Shown: positions 22,129-34,868, numbered from the stretch's first letter. The stretch is 64,000 bases of DNA from Fennellomyces sp. T-0311 (GCA_025266875.1 JALLLT010000048.1:62001-126000), one strand, 5' to 3'. Notes: generated from the letters alone by a model not told the origin. Numbers and translations: made by a program.

Positions 22129-25100
22129 TTAGGCGATGGCAGAAAGTACTATTTGGGATATTTGATCGTCCTCCTGGTTTCGCACTGCCAACTCGAACGC
22201 CACCCCGGACGTGGTATCAAATGTCATCCTACACCGCGCTAGCACCTTGGTGCCGCCCAAGAATGTGCCTGCCATGAGCAATGTGTGTACGGCGTTGCTC
22301 TTGGGTAAGCCGGTGTCTTCCAGTGCCTGCATGCTGAGCAGCTGACGGATCGATGTGCAGGCGGCTAAAGCAAGCATCATCAATACATGATCGGGTCACT
22401 TTCTTGCTATTTATTTTTACTTACCTTTAAGGTTGGGAGCCTTGTCCTTGTCTAATGCAAACGTTTCTATTGCCTCGCTCTCTGCCAACTGTTCCCATTC
22501 TTCTGAAAAGTTGGAGACGTATGTGGGACGAACATAATCGCCCATCAACACCTCTGCGTCCTCGACCTGATACTCATCGTCGTAACCCTCTGGATCCGGC
22601 TCGCCTGTGGTTGGATCGCAGTCTTTCACATCAAATTTGAGCGTGCAAGTGAACGAGCCGACCGCATAGTCCTGCTGTTCGAACGCCACATAGATGGCGC
22701 TGGGGACATTGTATTCGAGCTTGGCAGCAGGAATTTCGGCCACTTGCACCAGACCCATATCGTCCACTTCGGGCTGCATAATCATTTGCACATTTTCGAG
22801 CAGTTGATCGTTCAGTGTGTTGGTGCAGTTGAATTGGAAAACGATATGATTAGCAAACGTATGCTTGACGCAGTGAACCACGTATTCCGTTTCGCTTTCG
22901 GTGAGTTCAATGGGCTTGGCCGAGCTCTTGAACAATGATCCGAATGCTGCGAACGCCGGGATGCTGCCGAGTTCTTCGGCATATACGGCTTGTTGATCGA
23001 GGTTGCTGGCGTTACCATTGACTCCAGGCGTTGGGGTTGCCGGGGCAGCCGAGCTGGGTCTGGTGCCATTGGATACCGCGGCAATTGGCAGAATGTCCTG
23101 CGTTCGCACACCTTTTTTTTCATTCATTAGCTTGACTGACATGGTATTTCGTCTTGTTCTATATACTTACGTCGTCTATCCTCTTCTTCTTGAACCTTGC
23201 TGATCACTGGGACCGAGGCAAGATCGAATTCTTGATCGTTGCCTAGAGGGGCATTGACATAGTCAACAAGCTGACGTTCCAAAGTAGGCAATGCAAATGT
23301 GGCATCTATTATTCAGCAGGTCAATATAGGGTCCAGACACATGCAAGCAATCTTACCATCCTGGACAAAGTGCTTGGCGATATCTGCATTGTCCATCAAC
23401 GCAAGATACAAGGCAGCACGATCACGGACCTCATCATCGACATCATCCAGACATCTTTTACGGCAACCAAATCAGTTTCAATCACTTGAAATGTATCAGA
23501 AATTTTACCTGGTCAAAAGCACGCGAATGCTCTTCTTGACACCCTGATCGTCCACGCCGACACCAAACTTGGCGAGTGCACTCACAGCAGCGGCGCGAAC
23601 CAATGAGTTTTCGAGAATGACGCGGTTATAGATGTATCGAATGTATTTGGTAGGAGTGGCAGTCTTTGGGCCTTCGACACCGAGCAAATGAAGAATGCGA
23701 ACCGACAGTTTGGTGAATTCGCAATCCTCGATAAACTCGCACAAATGGGACAAGGCGGTGTCCTTGCTATCCGTGATAAACTTGACCATATCAAAGATGG
23801 CCTCCACAACCGCCTTTTTGAAATCGTAACCGCCTTCATCTCGCAACACGCTGCTCAGGAACGTCAGCATGACCGATTGTTTGGCCGGGAACTTGAGACA
23901 GAGGGAGCGGATGGCATCGACGACAATGACCTTGAACTCGTCCGAGATATCGCTCATAAATCCGCTGATTTGCTTCATCAGACGATCCACCGATGCTTCG
24001 TTGCCCGTCTTGAGCAATGTGGTGATGGCGAACGTGGCAATGCTGCGGTTGCGGTCCGTGATCAAGTTCTCCATGTCAAGATTGCACGGTGATACCGCCG
24101 CCGGGTTGGCAAGCGACAGTTTGTTGAGAACGCGGATGGCAGCGAACCGCAGGGTGGGCTTGGGCGAAGACAGGAACAGCTGCAAGACTGGCCAAAGGGG
24201 AGGGTGAGCATGTGTTAACGCGGCCCAGTGTGAATAATTTACCTGTGATGGCAGGATATAGTTCCTTGGACGACATATCAGGCATCTCGCAAATAGCCCT
24301 CGCAGCTTCAAGGTTCACCATTTCGCTCTTGTGCTTCAGGAACCCTTCCAAAATCTCATACATGCGACGCGTAGTGCTATGATCGAGTCAATATACCAAC
24401 AACTCTCTTTCTCTCATGTGCATGTGCCTTTTTTTACCTTGGATCCTCCTCCATGACTTTGCAAGCGTAACGAATCAACAGGCAGACAGCAGCAGGGTTC
24501 TTCAAAGGACTGCTGCTGCCACCGCCGCCCAAGAATCCACCACCACCACGGGACGATTGTCCAGCAAAGGTCTGCACCAGCTTGGCGACGGCCATGCGAT
24601 CATGTTGACGGATCAAGTACAGCAGACCCAAAGCGTGGTATTGGCAAATGTTGCTGTTGGACATGACGACCTGGGATTGGCTGGATTGGTTGTTGCCGAA
24701 GCTGGAAATGTAGCTCGAAGCAAACCCACCGGAAGATGATTTGGAGTTGATTGATTCTTGTACTTCGTTGGACCATCGACGAACGATGTCCTTGGCAACG
24801 TCGTAAAGGTGATACGAGGAAACGAGTGCTGCGGAAGATACCGAAGGAACCTTGTCGACGATGGATGCCTTGAGGATACGTTCAATGCCTTGGATCATGG
24901 ATGGCTACACGAACAGGTTATGATCTATGCAATATTTTGCCACCAGAGAGAAAACACTTACATCTGTGATCAGGCACAAGGTGCGGATGGCATTGGCACG
25001 GTAAACGGTTTCCTGTTTGGACTGAATGTCCTTGATCAACGACTGAGTCACCATGATAACATCCTCAGCAACGGTCGAAAGCTCCTTGATGACCAAATAC

Positions 25101-25483
25101 ATCATTTGACGCAGCGAGGTCTAAAATTGACGCGTAGATCAGTGGAACGTCATCTTTTTTTAGGTGTAATTTGTCCTACATCTTTGGACTGGAACAACTT
25201 GATGACGTTAAAGAACAGATCCGTGGCCTCTTTGGTCGTGAATGGTTCTCCAAGATAGAGAAGATACACAAGTTTGGTCAGCAGCAATCGACACTTTCTG
25301 ATATTGACGGGAGAGTCGTTGAATACGCGAGCTTCTTGCAGAACAGTCGTCTTGTCGAGGTGGTAAAAGAGGCCAATCTCGCCTGCAGCTGTAAACAAAA
25401 AAAGAAGAGTTGAGAAACGGTTGCAACGAATGGGCTGCTTTGGAGAGCTTACCGGCGTCTTCGTCTCGCTTCACGTAGCTCAT
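22129..25483 (-). CDS. SEC21: coatomer gamma subunit (gamma-COP)
   Basis: Part of the COPI F-subcomplex that coats Golgi-to-ER vesicles and binds cargo and Arf1. Exons: 25483-25453, 25388-25180, 25120-24962, 24904-24438, 24376-24243, 24187-23509, 23454-23357, 23305-23171, 23111-22425, 22364-22129; 944 residues, normal for the family. Seen: an N-terminal adaptin-like helical solenoid ([35 protein letters not shown] repeats, [20 protein letters not shown]), a Gly/Ser-rich insert ([13 protein letters not shown]), a flexible linker rich in Pro/Ala/Ser, and the C-terminal appendage with [16 protein letters not shown] and a final [18 protein letters not shown] platform. Ten exons all in phase. Head-to-head with the TCD1-like gene, about 300 bp apart. 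Confidence 0.95.
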
Positions 25484-25784
25484 GGTAGATTAAAGCGGAC
25501 TGGATGATGAAAAAAAAAAGGTTTGCTTGGGTCAAAGACTTTTGTTTGGCTGGGCTTTTTTAGTCTGGGAGGATGTAAAGAATGTACGATGAGCCGAACG
25601 CGGTGTATCGTTTTGTTTCGAAACGGTCCCCTTTTGTTTGCAATGGGCTTGTTGTCAGGAACCGAGATGAACCTTTAGGGAAGTTTTACTTTAAAAGGAG
25701 CTGAGGCCGTCGCGCTCCCTCTCTCGCAACAAGCACGCTAATTTTGATCTCAGTTGGCAGCTTTTTACTTTGCAAAGAGCACAA
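25484..25784. other. bidirectional promoter region
   Basis: The 301 bp between the divergent SEC21 and TCD1-like start codons. It has a short A-run and CT-rich tracts (CGCGCTCCCTCTCTCGCAAC) but no TATA box I would trust. Probably a shared housekeeping promoter. Confidence 0.5.
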
Positions 25785-27364
25785 ATGACGATTTCGTCCA
25801 CAGTCGAGCAATGGGCCGAAGGTGCCACTCGATTCATCGACAAACACAACAATGCGGTTCAAATGACCTTGACGGCCGTTGCAGCCTCAGCACTTACAGC
25901 CTCGGCGATACTAAGCTACCAAGCGAGTCAGCGTCGGTTCAATTCCAAAGTGCTCAAACAAGAATTGCACCTGCAGGAATCCACCACGCCGTCCATTGAA
26001 CTTTCGACCATTGGCCCCAATTCGGCATTATCTTTTGACGAGTCTCTCATTGAAGAACAATTGGCGCGTAATATTGCTTTTCTTGGCCCAGACGGCGTGA
26101 AGCGCGTCAGACAGTCGTTTGTTGTCGTTGTGGGCGCAGGCAGCGTGGGTTCTTGGGTTTCTCTCATGTTGCTTCGCTCGGGAGTTCAGCATTTGCGACT
26201 GATTGATCCCAAACGATTGAACCGTCGCAACATGGCTTATCACGCCGTGGCCAATTTGGAAGATATCGGTATGGCCAAAGTGCAAGTGTTGAGCAAACAT
26301 TTCCGGGAAATCGCGCCTTTCTCTGCGGTCGAATGCTGCACCGAACGTCTGATGGTGTCCAATATGGATACCCTGCTTGGAGGTAAGCGTGGTTCAATGG
26401 GGTACTTTTTTCAGCACTGGCTAATGTGGAAGGGTAGGTCGACCCGCGTTTGTCGTGGATACCATGGACAACATTGACGAGAAGCTCGCGTTGGCTGAGT
26501 ATTGCCATAAGCATAATATCAAGTTGATCACATCCATGAGTGCAGGTGCCAAGGCCGATCCCACTCGGATACAGATATCCGATGTGAGCGACACAATGGG
26601 TACCGTTGCTTTGAAGGAATCAACAAGCGTAGGCACACGCTCATCAATGCTGTTCTAGAGGATCCATTGGCACGTGCGTACCGCCGAAGATTAAAGATGC
26701 TGAAAATAGACCGCGGAATTCCCGTCGCATTGAGTGTTGAAAAGCCATTGCATCCAGGCACTCAAGAAGCGCCAACCGACTTTCGATCACGCCAATTACC
26801 CATTCTTGGCCCGATTCCCAGCATGTTTGGCATGTCCATTGCCACATACATCATCCTCCAACTCGCCGAGTTCACTGCACTAGCTCCTCCGCCTGTCAAA
26901 CTGAAGGATAACCTGTACGGTCGCATCCTTTACGATGTATCCGATCGAGAACGAAAGACATACAACAATCAGTAAGCCAATGCAACAATTCCGTGCTTTT
27001 TTGTTTGTTGGAATTGACAGTGTATAGTGAACCGCCTTTCGATATCCACGACATTGTGTACGTATTTGAGGAAATGTGGCAGGCTAAGAGCATATTGACG
27101 GGACCACAGGATCGATTGACCCTGGTACGCTGGGATCGAAGCAAGCCATTGACATACTTGAACGCAGTGTGTATGAGTCGAGATGAGGCACGGGCCCACG
27201 ATGCGTTACCGCCCAACACGGATCTATTGAAACATTACGGAAGTGGTACGTAACCAATACGTCACACCAAAAGAGCAGGCCAACTGATATCCCACATAGA
27301 CATTGTCGACCATGTAAATAAGCAATTCGAGTTAGAAAAGAGGTTTCAAAAGTTTTGGAAGTGA
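25785..27364 (+). CDS. TCD1: tRNA threonylcarbamoyladenosine dehydratase (Tcd1/Tcd2 type)
   Basis: E1-like ThiF-fold enzyme that uses ATP to convert t6A at tRNA position 37 to cyclic t6A; the yeast proteins sit at the mitochondrial outer membrane. Exons 25785-26382, 26438-26599, 26659-26971, 27028-27245, 27300-27364; 451 residues, like yeast Tcd1/Tcd2. Seen: an N-terminal hydrophobic segment (LTAVAASALTASAILSYQAS), the nucleotide loop VVVGAGSVGSWVSLMLLRSG, LIDPKRLNRRNMAYHAV, VVDTMDNIDEKLALAEYC, the SMSAGAKADPTRIQ loop and DPLARAYRRRLK. Fungi often have two paralogues; I cannot tell which this is. Start at 25785 because the longer frame begins with TTG. Confidence 0.92.
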
Positions 27365-27552
27365 TGTGTGTGTGTATCTATAGTATCATAGAGAAAAAGA
27401 AAGCGTTTATGAGAATGCAAAAAAAAAAAAACGGTTGAGGTGGAAAGTGGGAGCAAGCTAATGTACGTAAGATGGACATGGTAATCCATAGTTCATGTTT
27501 TATACGTGCGGTATGAATGTGAGGGTAACCAATGCGGGGAGGAGAGTGCAAC

Positions 27553-29382
27553 TTAGATAGAAATCTTATCGACTTCTGCTCTTGCTTCTTGCCAGGATTC
27601 CAGATTCTACACCACACCATGTTACCAGCCCGCGCTACACTCTTGATCAACCACTTACCCTTTGGCAGTACCGGATATGAATTTTGGCATATGCGATTAA
27701 CATGTCGCGAAGATCCTTGATCTTTTCCTTTTGGAACCTATCCAATTCTCCTTGCAACTCCGTCGATGCACCTGCCAAGTCCTTGCGTGTGATCTCCAAT
27801 GCTTCTTGCAGCTACGCCCAAAAAAAAGGGTTAGCAAATAAAGGAAAACCCGACAACTCGACGCCTTTTTCTTTTACCACATCCATGGCATCCTTGGTTT
27901 TGCCGATCTGATTGCGACGAGTTGCCTCTGGATCCACGTCAATAATGTTCTGCAACGAATGACCCATGGCATTGATCATCTTAATGGGGCTTCCCCAAGT
28001 TTTTGCCGAACGTCGTCGAGCAAGTTCACCATCGGAAGCAGGATACGTGTAGTCATGGTTTTCATTGGTGGTTGGCATGGCATTTCCGTTCAATTCATCA
28101 ATATCCACCGCATTACTGCCAATGGTACGTTCACGACTGATGGCCTCTTCCAGACGTCGAGCCTCTTTTTCCATTAGTTGCAAATTCTCCAAGTTGTCCT
28201 TTTTGTTTTCCAACGATCCTTCAATCATTTCCATCTGAGCGTGTTTGAGGTGACGGAAGCGCAATACTTGTTTGACGATGTGCGCGAATTGGGAATGTTC
28301 CTGGATTGGTTCAGCAAATTCACCTTCGAGAGAAGTAACCATTTGTGCCGATTCCGTGTAGGATGCATCCACTGCTTGTCCAATTTTTTCAATTGCATTG
28401 GCAACAGCCCCGCTTTCGTTCAAGCTGAAACCATTGTAAACAGCGCCTAATTCTGCATAATCGTTGGCCAATTCTGTAAAAAATAATATGCGGTTAGCTG
28501 CATGTTTTAATATTGGACGAAGAAACCTTACCACCAAGACGTCGAATCACTTTGCGCTGGCTCTTGTCGAGATTGTTGCTCATGTAGTTGGCAATACGGA
28601 AAGTGAACTTTTCCGACTCTTCGAAACGAGGATCGGGATTCTTGAGAACATAGGTTGCTGACGGTATCGGGATCAAGTTGCTTGAAAGGACAGTGTTGTA
28701 TTTGTGTGCCTGCATATTGGATTCTTTGCTGACCACCATTTGCAATGGGTTTTTGGGCAGTTGAGACAGTGGTGGCGAGTGCAACACATCCGACTAAAAA
28801 AAAGATATGAGCTTCAGTACATTCCATAGCAACGATTGAATTCGTTACCCAAGCAACGCCGCTTTCTAAGAATCGATGGAATACGTGGTCTCGTCCCAAC
28901 TCTGGATGACTCGCTACTCGGTTCAAAAACGTCTGTAGCATGCGCTTTCGTTTCTCGACCATGGGAAGGTCGTCTTTCACCCGCGTTTGCAGCGCCGCAT
29001 AATCAACTGTAACCCGAATAAGTCCAAAGAAAACATCACATGCTGCTGCAAAATGTATTACCTAGGGAATGCTTTTCAGGAATGGGAGGAACGATCAGTG
29101 TCGGATGAAGCCGACTCAAGGATTTCCGGAATGATTCGAATTCGCTGTAACGTCGTTTCGTTTCTATATCCTGATATAGATCGCTTATCAGTGCTATTGC
29201 AAAAAAAAAGCAAGAGAGAGCTGTCTTACACTGATGCGAATATTGTAAGCGATATACGATTTTCCGGCGGGTGTATCCGATTGCTTTTGAGCACCAGTGA
29301 TGAAAATGTATGCTTCTTCTTGTCGAAGAAGACGATCAATGCTGCAGCCGCATGATGCTCGGGATGAAGGTCGGCTGTTCAT
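27553..29382 (-). CDS. SNX41/ATG20: PX-BAR sorting nexin, Snx41/Atg20 type
   Basis: Binds PI3P through its PX domain and membrane curvature through its BAR domain; acts in endosomal recycling and selective autophagy with Snx4. Exons: 29382-29232, 29193-29062, 29006-28849, 28793-28532, 28473-27878, 27811-27659, 27606-27553; 501 residues. Seen: PX core RRYSEFESFRKSL, VPPIPEKHSL and EKRKRMLQTFLNRV; the linker DVLHSPPLSQLPKNPL; BAR start FTFRIANYMSNNLDKSQRKV; the family insert SLQNIIDVDPEATRRNQIGK; and a C-terminal NLESWQEARAEVD helix. The N-terminus is the weak point: the ATG at 29382 gives an unusual Cys-rich lead-in, and an earlier exon may be missing. Lacks the long disordered N-terminus of the yeast proteins. 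Confidence 0.88.
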
Positions 29383-31739
29383 GTGAAGTCGATGGAAATG
29401 ATTGCTGGAGTATATATGCCAAGTAAAGAAAGAAAAACGAAAAAAGCTGGGCAACTTTTTTTGCGCATGGACACGAATTCACTCACGCACGTGACGATGC
29501 ACCACCTCCTTTATTATATTCAACCATGCAGAAATTTAAGTTTATGCACGCTGTTTCTTGAAACCAATGCAGCGACGATGGGCAACCCGCTTGACAAGTT
29601 CTGTATCGGTTCACTATCCACATCTTGATCGTGTGGCCGGGGATAAATATTCTTTTCTTTTTTCGTTAGAATAGCAGCGGCCCCCGCCATACACTCAAGC
29701 TACAAACAAGCGAGATCCCCCGTCAATATCGCAAGTATACATTACTAAACAAGGAAACAGGGTCAAGTGTAAGCACCTATGTCAAAAGTGCTTCTTGCAT
29801 TTATCATATCTAGTGCTCTGCAAGTGATCATTAACTTGGCGCACGTATCGACAACGGAAAACTCTCGCTCATCCCTATAAACACCATGATAATTCCACTT
29901 TTTTTATATATCAAAACAGTATGAATTTGCGACAGATTCAAAAGCACTGACAATTCCACAAATTCGTCGCAAGACATCTGGACAGTGCAATGGTCGCGAG
30001 CTGTGAAACATGGGGGCTGATCGTACGTAGCAGACAAGTCTTTCACCGCTCTATGTTACGTTATGAATGTTTAGTTAGCTTTCTGCATGTTGGTGTGAGG
30101 AAGTATACCCTCCTATCTTTACACTTTATAGAATTGTCGAACATGTACCTGAATCTAGGGTAATGACGATCGCTGGAGGTACCTTTTATATCGATAGGAT
30201 AGAGTTATACCTCGTATATCATCTATACTAAGATACATTACATCCCGGTGTGACGGGTTCGGTTTTCCCTCACAGACCAAAAGCAGAAGCTGTCAACTCT
30301 GTCCAACGGAAAAAGTACCTTGGTTCACTGGCTTATATTTATTACGTTTTTCACGCAGTGTAGAGCAACAGTACACTCATGAGAATAATATCAATAATAC
30401 AGTAAGAACTCACCCTTCTCAACGAGCGAGGAGGAGTACTTAACTAGATTGACTAAATATGCCGCACTATACGAAGCGGATCCTACGGTGGTGTTCCATG
30501 TCAGATATTTTGGCAACGATACAAGTGCTTCTAATGATCATATCCCTCCTGTTGTCATCATAACTCATGAGCAACGGCTTGTCCGTGTAAAGCGGTTGCT
30601 TTCATACGGTACAGCTCAGAAAAATTGATTAGGAAACCCTTCATGTTAATTGCGTTATTAGAAAAGGACAAGTGATACAATAACTAGCTTTTCATCATGG
30701 GGCGAAGCAAAATTGCATTCAAATCGGTCAAGCAGACCAAAGTGAATAGGGTCCCAAAGTACATTGTAGTCTGAGTAGTACGCTCTACTACTTGTACATC
30801 CCACCCAAAACGCATTGGATCAAGATGCCGAGATGCCAAATTTCACAGATCATGCAAATTATCTGAGCTTTTGTTCAAGAAACACCCGGATAGGAAAATC
30901 TCAAGAGAGAAATCACAAAGAGACTAATACAAGGTACATGGAAAATAAAAAGGGGAATGGCCATGAAAAAGCAAGTAATATAATACAATGAAGACACCGC
31001 ACCGGAATGACGTAGTTGAAGGCACCAAGCAGAAGATCGTGTGCCGCGAAGAGCTGGATGAATGGCTGAAAGACTTTGGGTTTTCGTTGAGAAGCAGTCT
31101 GGGATTAAGCAATGACTATTTTGGCCAAGGTACCGGGAAATGTTGGTGATATCGTGAATAATGACAACAGAGGTAAATTGGCTTCATACGAATATAGTTT
31201 ACTGCCATATTTTACCGTTATCGCCTCAAAAGACGACAAACCACTATATAGAAGCTGCTGGAACATTTATCAACAATGGCTTATACGTTGCAAGAACAAA
31301 GAACTTGGGAGGGTTCACCTTATCAGACTCATGTCCTCCTGCACAACGCTGGTGTATGGCCATAATGAGAGGGATTGAGCCCACCGGATCCTTGGGATAA
31401 AGTAGCGGAGCACATTGATAATCTGACCCTTCCATGCCGAGCATATCTCGATCAATATAAATATATTTGGGTCAAAGGGAGAAGACGAGAAATATCACAA
31501 AAATAATATTAGTACATGGCTTCTAATAAAAGGTGACTACATGTAAGCTATGTAAAGAGAGAATGGGTAAATTTCGCTATAATTAAATCTTTAGTAACGC
31601 CAAAAGAATGGGCCTCAGACGTTTGTCTCACAGCGATAGGACGTCTCAAGAAACATCTTATTGATGTTTCGAGCGAGCGTAGAATTACTCCCATGTCAAT
31701 TCAGCAACGAGATTGCAACAACGATTATGGGCCATGGTC
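29383..31739. other. gene-poor interval with possible coding scraps
   Basis: No complete gene. One open stretch on the plus strand, 30419-30628, reads like protein for about 69 codons (for example DPTVVFHVRYFGND, PPVVIITHEQRLVRVKRLL) but has no start codon and no convincing splice partners. A second, of about 53 codons, begins at an ATG near 30988 (MKTPHRNDVVEG). They could be exons of a decayed or unrecognised gene. Nothing else seen up to the repeat arm at 31740. Confidence 0.35.
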
Positions 31740-32100
31740 TAGTGTTATGTCAGTTCTTGTACGGTTTAGACACAACAAAAAACTAGACAATAACGAGTTG
31801 TCTTAAAAAGGTATTTCTTACCAAGATTCCAGGATAAAGTGAGTAATCTACAAAAGTTAGTTTTTGTGAACGCAGGAGTTCTTCAAGAATTGGTCCTATG
31901 TTCGTCACCAAACTGCAGTAATACCATAATAAGAAATTATCAAATCGTCGATTCTTGATGAGATAGGACAGAAAGATTGAAGATAAAGAGCTTTATATAA
32001 AGAAAAACTTCATGTTGGAAAAAAACTAAGCTTTATAGATGATTGAGACGCGCTATTTATACCTTTCCTCAGACAGTTATCGAAGCTATACATTTTCTTA

Positions 32101-33450
32101 TACACTCCCACCCAAAAAGTCTTCGGAAGTTCCAAATTTGGAAGCAAAATAGAAACAAAATATTTTACATTTATGTATGTTGCCACCCCTTTTCTTACTC
32201 TACATCACAATGACCCTTCGCGATATTACCAACAACATTCCTAAGAAGCGCCGACAGCTTACGGAAGCAGAAAAAGATCAAATAATCGGAATGAAATTGG
32301 CTAATACCAAATCCCTTGAGATTTCATCCATTACCGGGATAAATCGCAACACCATCGATAGTGTCATCAAGAAGTGGGAAAAGACTGGTACTGTCAGGAA
32401 TAAGCCTAGAAGTGGGCGACCCGAAAAACTGAACAAGACGAATCGAATTGCCCTCCGGCTTAGTGCAAGACGCAACCCAATGGAGCCATATTTATTTCAC
32501 CAAGCAGCACTTGAGAGTGCAGGCATTACGGTCTCCAGAAGCACGGTGATCAAGTATTTGAAGAGGGACGGCTTTGGCTCTTGTCGACCAGCTCGAAAGC
32601 CAGCTTTGACGCGTAAGCAGATAGCTCGACGGCTTGCGTGGACCAAAATGCACAAGAATTGGTCCATGGATCAATGGAGCAACGTCATCTGGTCTGATGA
32701 ATCCAGGTTCACAGTACGAGGCAATGGTGGAGGGGCACGCCTCATCAGACGACAAGGGGAGCGATATGAAAAACGCCATATCATTCCAACGTACAAGTTT
32801 GGCAAAGGATCGGTCATGGTATGGAGCTGTTTTTGGGCGGGAGGCTTCGGACCATTGGTCTTTATGGATGGCAATGTAGATCAAAAAGCATATGTTACCT
32901 GCCTCGCCAATCACTTCCTCCCATACCTTAAAAAAGTCACTGAAGATACTGGTCGAAAGTTTATCTTCCAAGGAGACGGCGCTAGCTGCCATACCGGTGG
33001 CTATACGAGGCGATACAAGGAGGAAGCTGGTATCAGAGGGTTCAGCTTCTGGCCTGCCCAGAGCCCTGATTTAAATCCCATTGAGCATGTATGGGATGCC
33101 TTAGAAAAGAAAATCAGAAAGCGTCGAGCTCATATTTCGACCAAAGAAGAGCTAAAGGCTGCACTTTGTGAAGAGTGGGATAAACTGACCACTGAACTGG
33201 CAGAGTCTCTCGTGGGTAGTATGCCAGATCGTTGCAAGGCTGTCATTAAAGCCAAGGGAGAGCATACAAAGTATTAGTGTATTGTCAATACTCCATTTTA
33301 AAATTTTTAACATAAATACAATTATTTTTTTCTAATGGAAGTTGGCAGTTTTAATAATGATACTCTTAAAGAAATGTCTTTGAAAAACATGCATGTATTT
33401 GCATAGCAGCGGAATCCAAAAATTTTCTGGACTTTTTGGGTGGGAGTGTA
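32101..33450 (+). mobile_element. intact Tc1/mariner DNA transposon
   Basis: About 1.35 kb. Perfect 19-bp terminal inverted repeats CACTCCCACCCAAAAAGTC (32103-32121) and its complement (33430-33448), with a weaker inner extension, flanked by TA on each side (32101-32102 and 33449-33450). It contains one uninterrupted transposase gene. It sits inside repeat arm A, and the partner arm keeps the sequence without the insertion. Intact ends and frame suggest recent activity. Confidence 0.92.
32177..33277 (+). CDS. Tc1/mariner-family transposase
   Basis: Cut-and-paste transposase of the element at 32101-33450; cleaves at the terminal inverted repeats and inserts at TA. 366 residues without introns; the Met at 32210 is an equally likely start. 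Seen: a basic stretch (PKKRRQ), two N-terminal helix-turn-helix domains (ISSITGINRNTIDSVIKKW and the paired-like second half) joined by a GRP-type linker (RSGRPEKL), then the catalytic core with D174 (WSDESRF), D267 (FQGDGASCHT) and E303 (SPDLNPIEHVW). Between the second Asp and the Glu I count 35 residues, DD35E rather than the usual DD34E of Tc1. All catalytic residues are present with no frameshift, so it may be functional. Confidence 0.95.
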   Translation: MLPPLFLLYITMTLRDITNNIPKKRRQLTEAEKDQIIGMKLANTKSLEISSITGINRNTIDSVIKKWEKTGTVRNKPRSGRPEKLNKTNRIALRLSARRNPMEPYLFHQAALESAGITVSRSTVIKYLKRDGFGSCRPARKPALTRKQIARRLAWTKMHKNWSMDQWSNVIWSDESRFTVRGNGGGARLIRRQGERYEKRHIIPTYKFGKGSVMVWSCFWAGGFGPLVFMDGNVDQKAYVTCLANHFLPYLKKVTEDTGRKFIFQGDGASCHTGGYTRRYKEEAGIRGFSFWPAQSPDLNPIEHVWDALEKKIRKRRAHISTKEELKAALCEEWDKLTTELAESLVGSMPDRCKAVIKAKGEHTKY

Positions 33451-33472
33451 TATGGATTTTATGGAAAATAGG

Positions 33473-34868
33473 GGCGTGATACCATCACCGGTACCGATGA
33501 CAGACCGCTGCGTCGACCGTTTCGACTAGCACATGAATGGTGCTGACCTAGATTTGGCGGGCAACTACTCACGTCCTCACATCAGATGGTTACCACTCAT
33601 GCATTTTGAATGCTCCGATGTTGCCACTGGTAGCCAGTGCTACACGACAGATCGATGAAACCCAGCTGGCTGGCAAAAAGACTCCCAACAACGACTTCAC
33701 AAGTCACAATCAACCTGTTAAAATGTCATAGAAATCATAATTTATTGGGAAAACTACGTACGAGTCGTGATTCTGTACCGCAGATACGTGCCGCATAGTT
33801 TTTTGCTGAGGCAGCAGTTCCTAGATATTGACCAACGTCTTCTTTGATTCATAAAACTTTGCAGACAACATAAGTCTGAACAAATGCTTTAACTGCGCCT
33901 CAATGTCAAGAACGTATCGCCTGGTACCTAAATACAAACCATGGCTGGTAGAATTCTTGGTGAATGAAAGACATCGGTAGTGCTTGGAAATTGTCCGGAT
34001 CAGACACTGACCAGATCAACTCCTGGATTTTCAAGGCAGTACTTGGTACTGTATTGCGCAATGAACATCATCTCCGCCTTCTTCCATATCGTTACTTGTG
34101 CCAAAAAAATAAAGGTTCATTATATTCATTCGTATCCGACATATGATATAACCTGTTATATTAGAAAATATCGAACTCGATGGGGTTGCGGATCTACTCA
34201 AATGAACTATAAAAATCAAGATAACATTAATAACAAGTCAGCCAATCCCTGAAGCACAAAAACGAAAAAGAAAGTCAGTTCTGTTAGGTGGAGTGAAGGA
34301 GCAAAGTTACAGAAGAAGGCAGTAACACGCAAGCAAATTAAGTGGTGACAGCATCAATAGTTTCTAATACCATCAGAGAGCATGAGTAGCGAAAAGAGAA
34401 ATATGCATTTTAGATAAAATTTTGACGAGCGAAGCTCAATATTCTGAAAAACCTTTTATACAGTAGTATGTCACTTTTGCAAAAGAGCAAGAATATCCAA
34501 ATCAAATTGACCGATTGTATGTATGGAGTTTTATCTATAATACTGACGCATAATAGTAACTGATATAATAAAAGAGCTCAACCGTTTCGTCTCTCATGAA
34601 GCACCAGATGTTGGTATTGTATTTTATGCCGTACTTTCTTTCAAGGTCTCGCAATAACCGGGAGGTACAGCTTGTTAAGTTCTTGTAAAGTAGCTTTTGA
34701 ACTTTCTAACAGAGCTGCTACTGTGATTCCTGTTTATACGTGCTTGGGGCGAGGAGTCACTTGTGAGAAGTGGTATTCTGCTGTCAACTTGATTTATAGG
34801 GATCAACCGAACCCAATCAATCGCCTATTGAAGTATTAGTCCAGGTACAATATCGAAGTATGAACCCC
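33473..34868. other. gene-poor interval inside the inverted repeat
   Basis: No gene recognised. A 42-codon stretch from an ATG near 33532 looks protein-like but is short and isolated, and frames around 33964-34252 overlap on both strands. Possibly decayed. Confidence 0.4.

Larger units (their letters stand above)
31740..33472 (+). repeat. inverted-repeat arm A, split by a Tc1 element
   Basis: Bases 31740-32100 and, after the transposon, about 33451-33472 match the reverse complement of 36425-36790 at roughly four-fifths identity by eye. The outer end reads TAGTGTTATGTC in both arms, then TTGTACGGTTTAG, TTCTTCAAGAATTGG and TCGATTCT.GATGAGATA. The match continues on both sides of the Tc1 insertion (ACATTTTCTTA then ATTTTAT.GAAAATA), so the arm existed before the insertion. 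No coding capacity. Confidence 0.7.
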
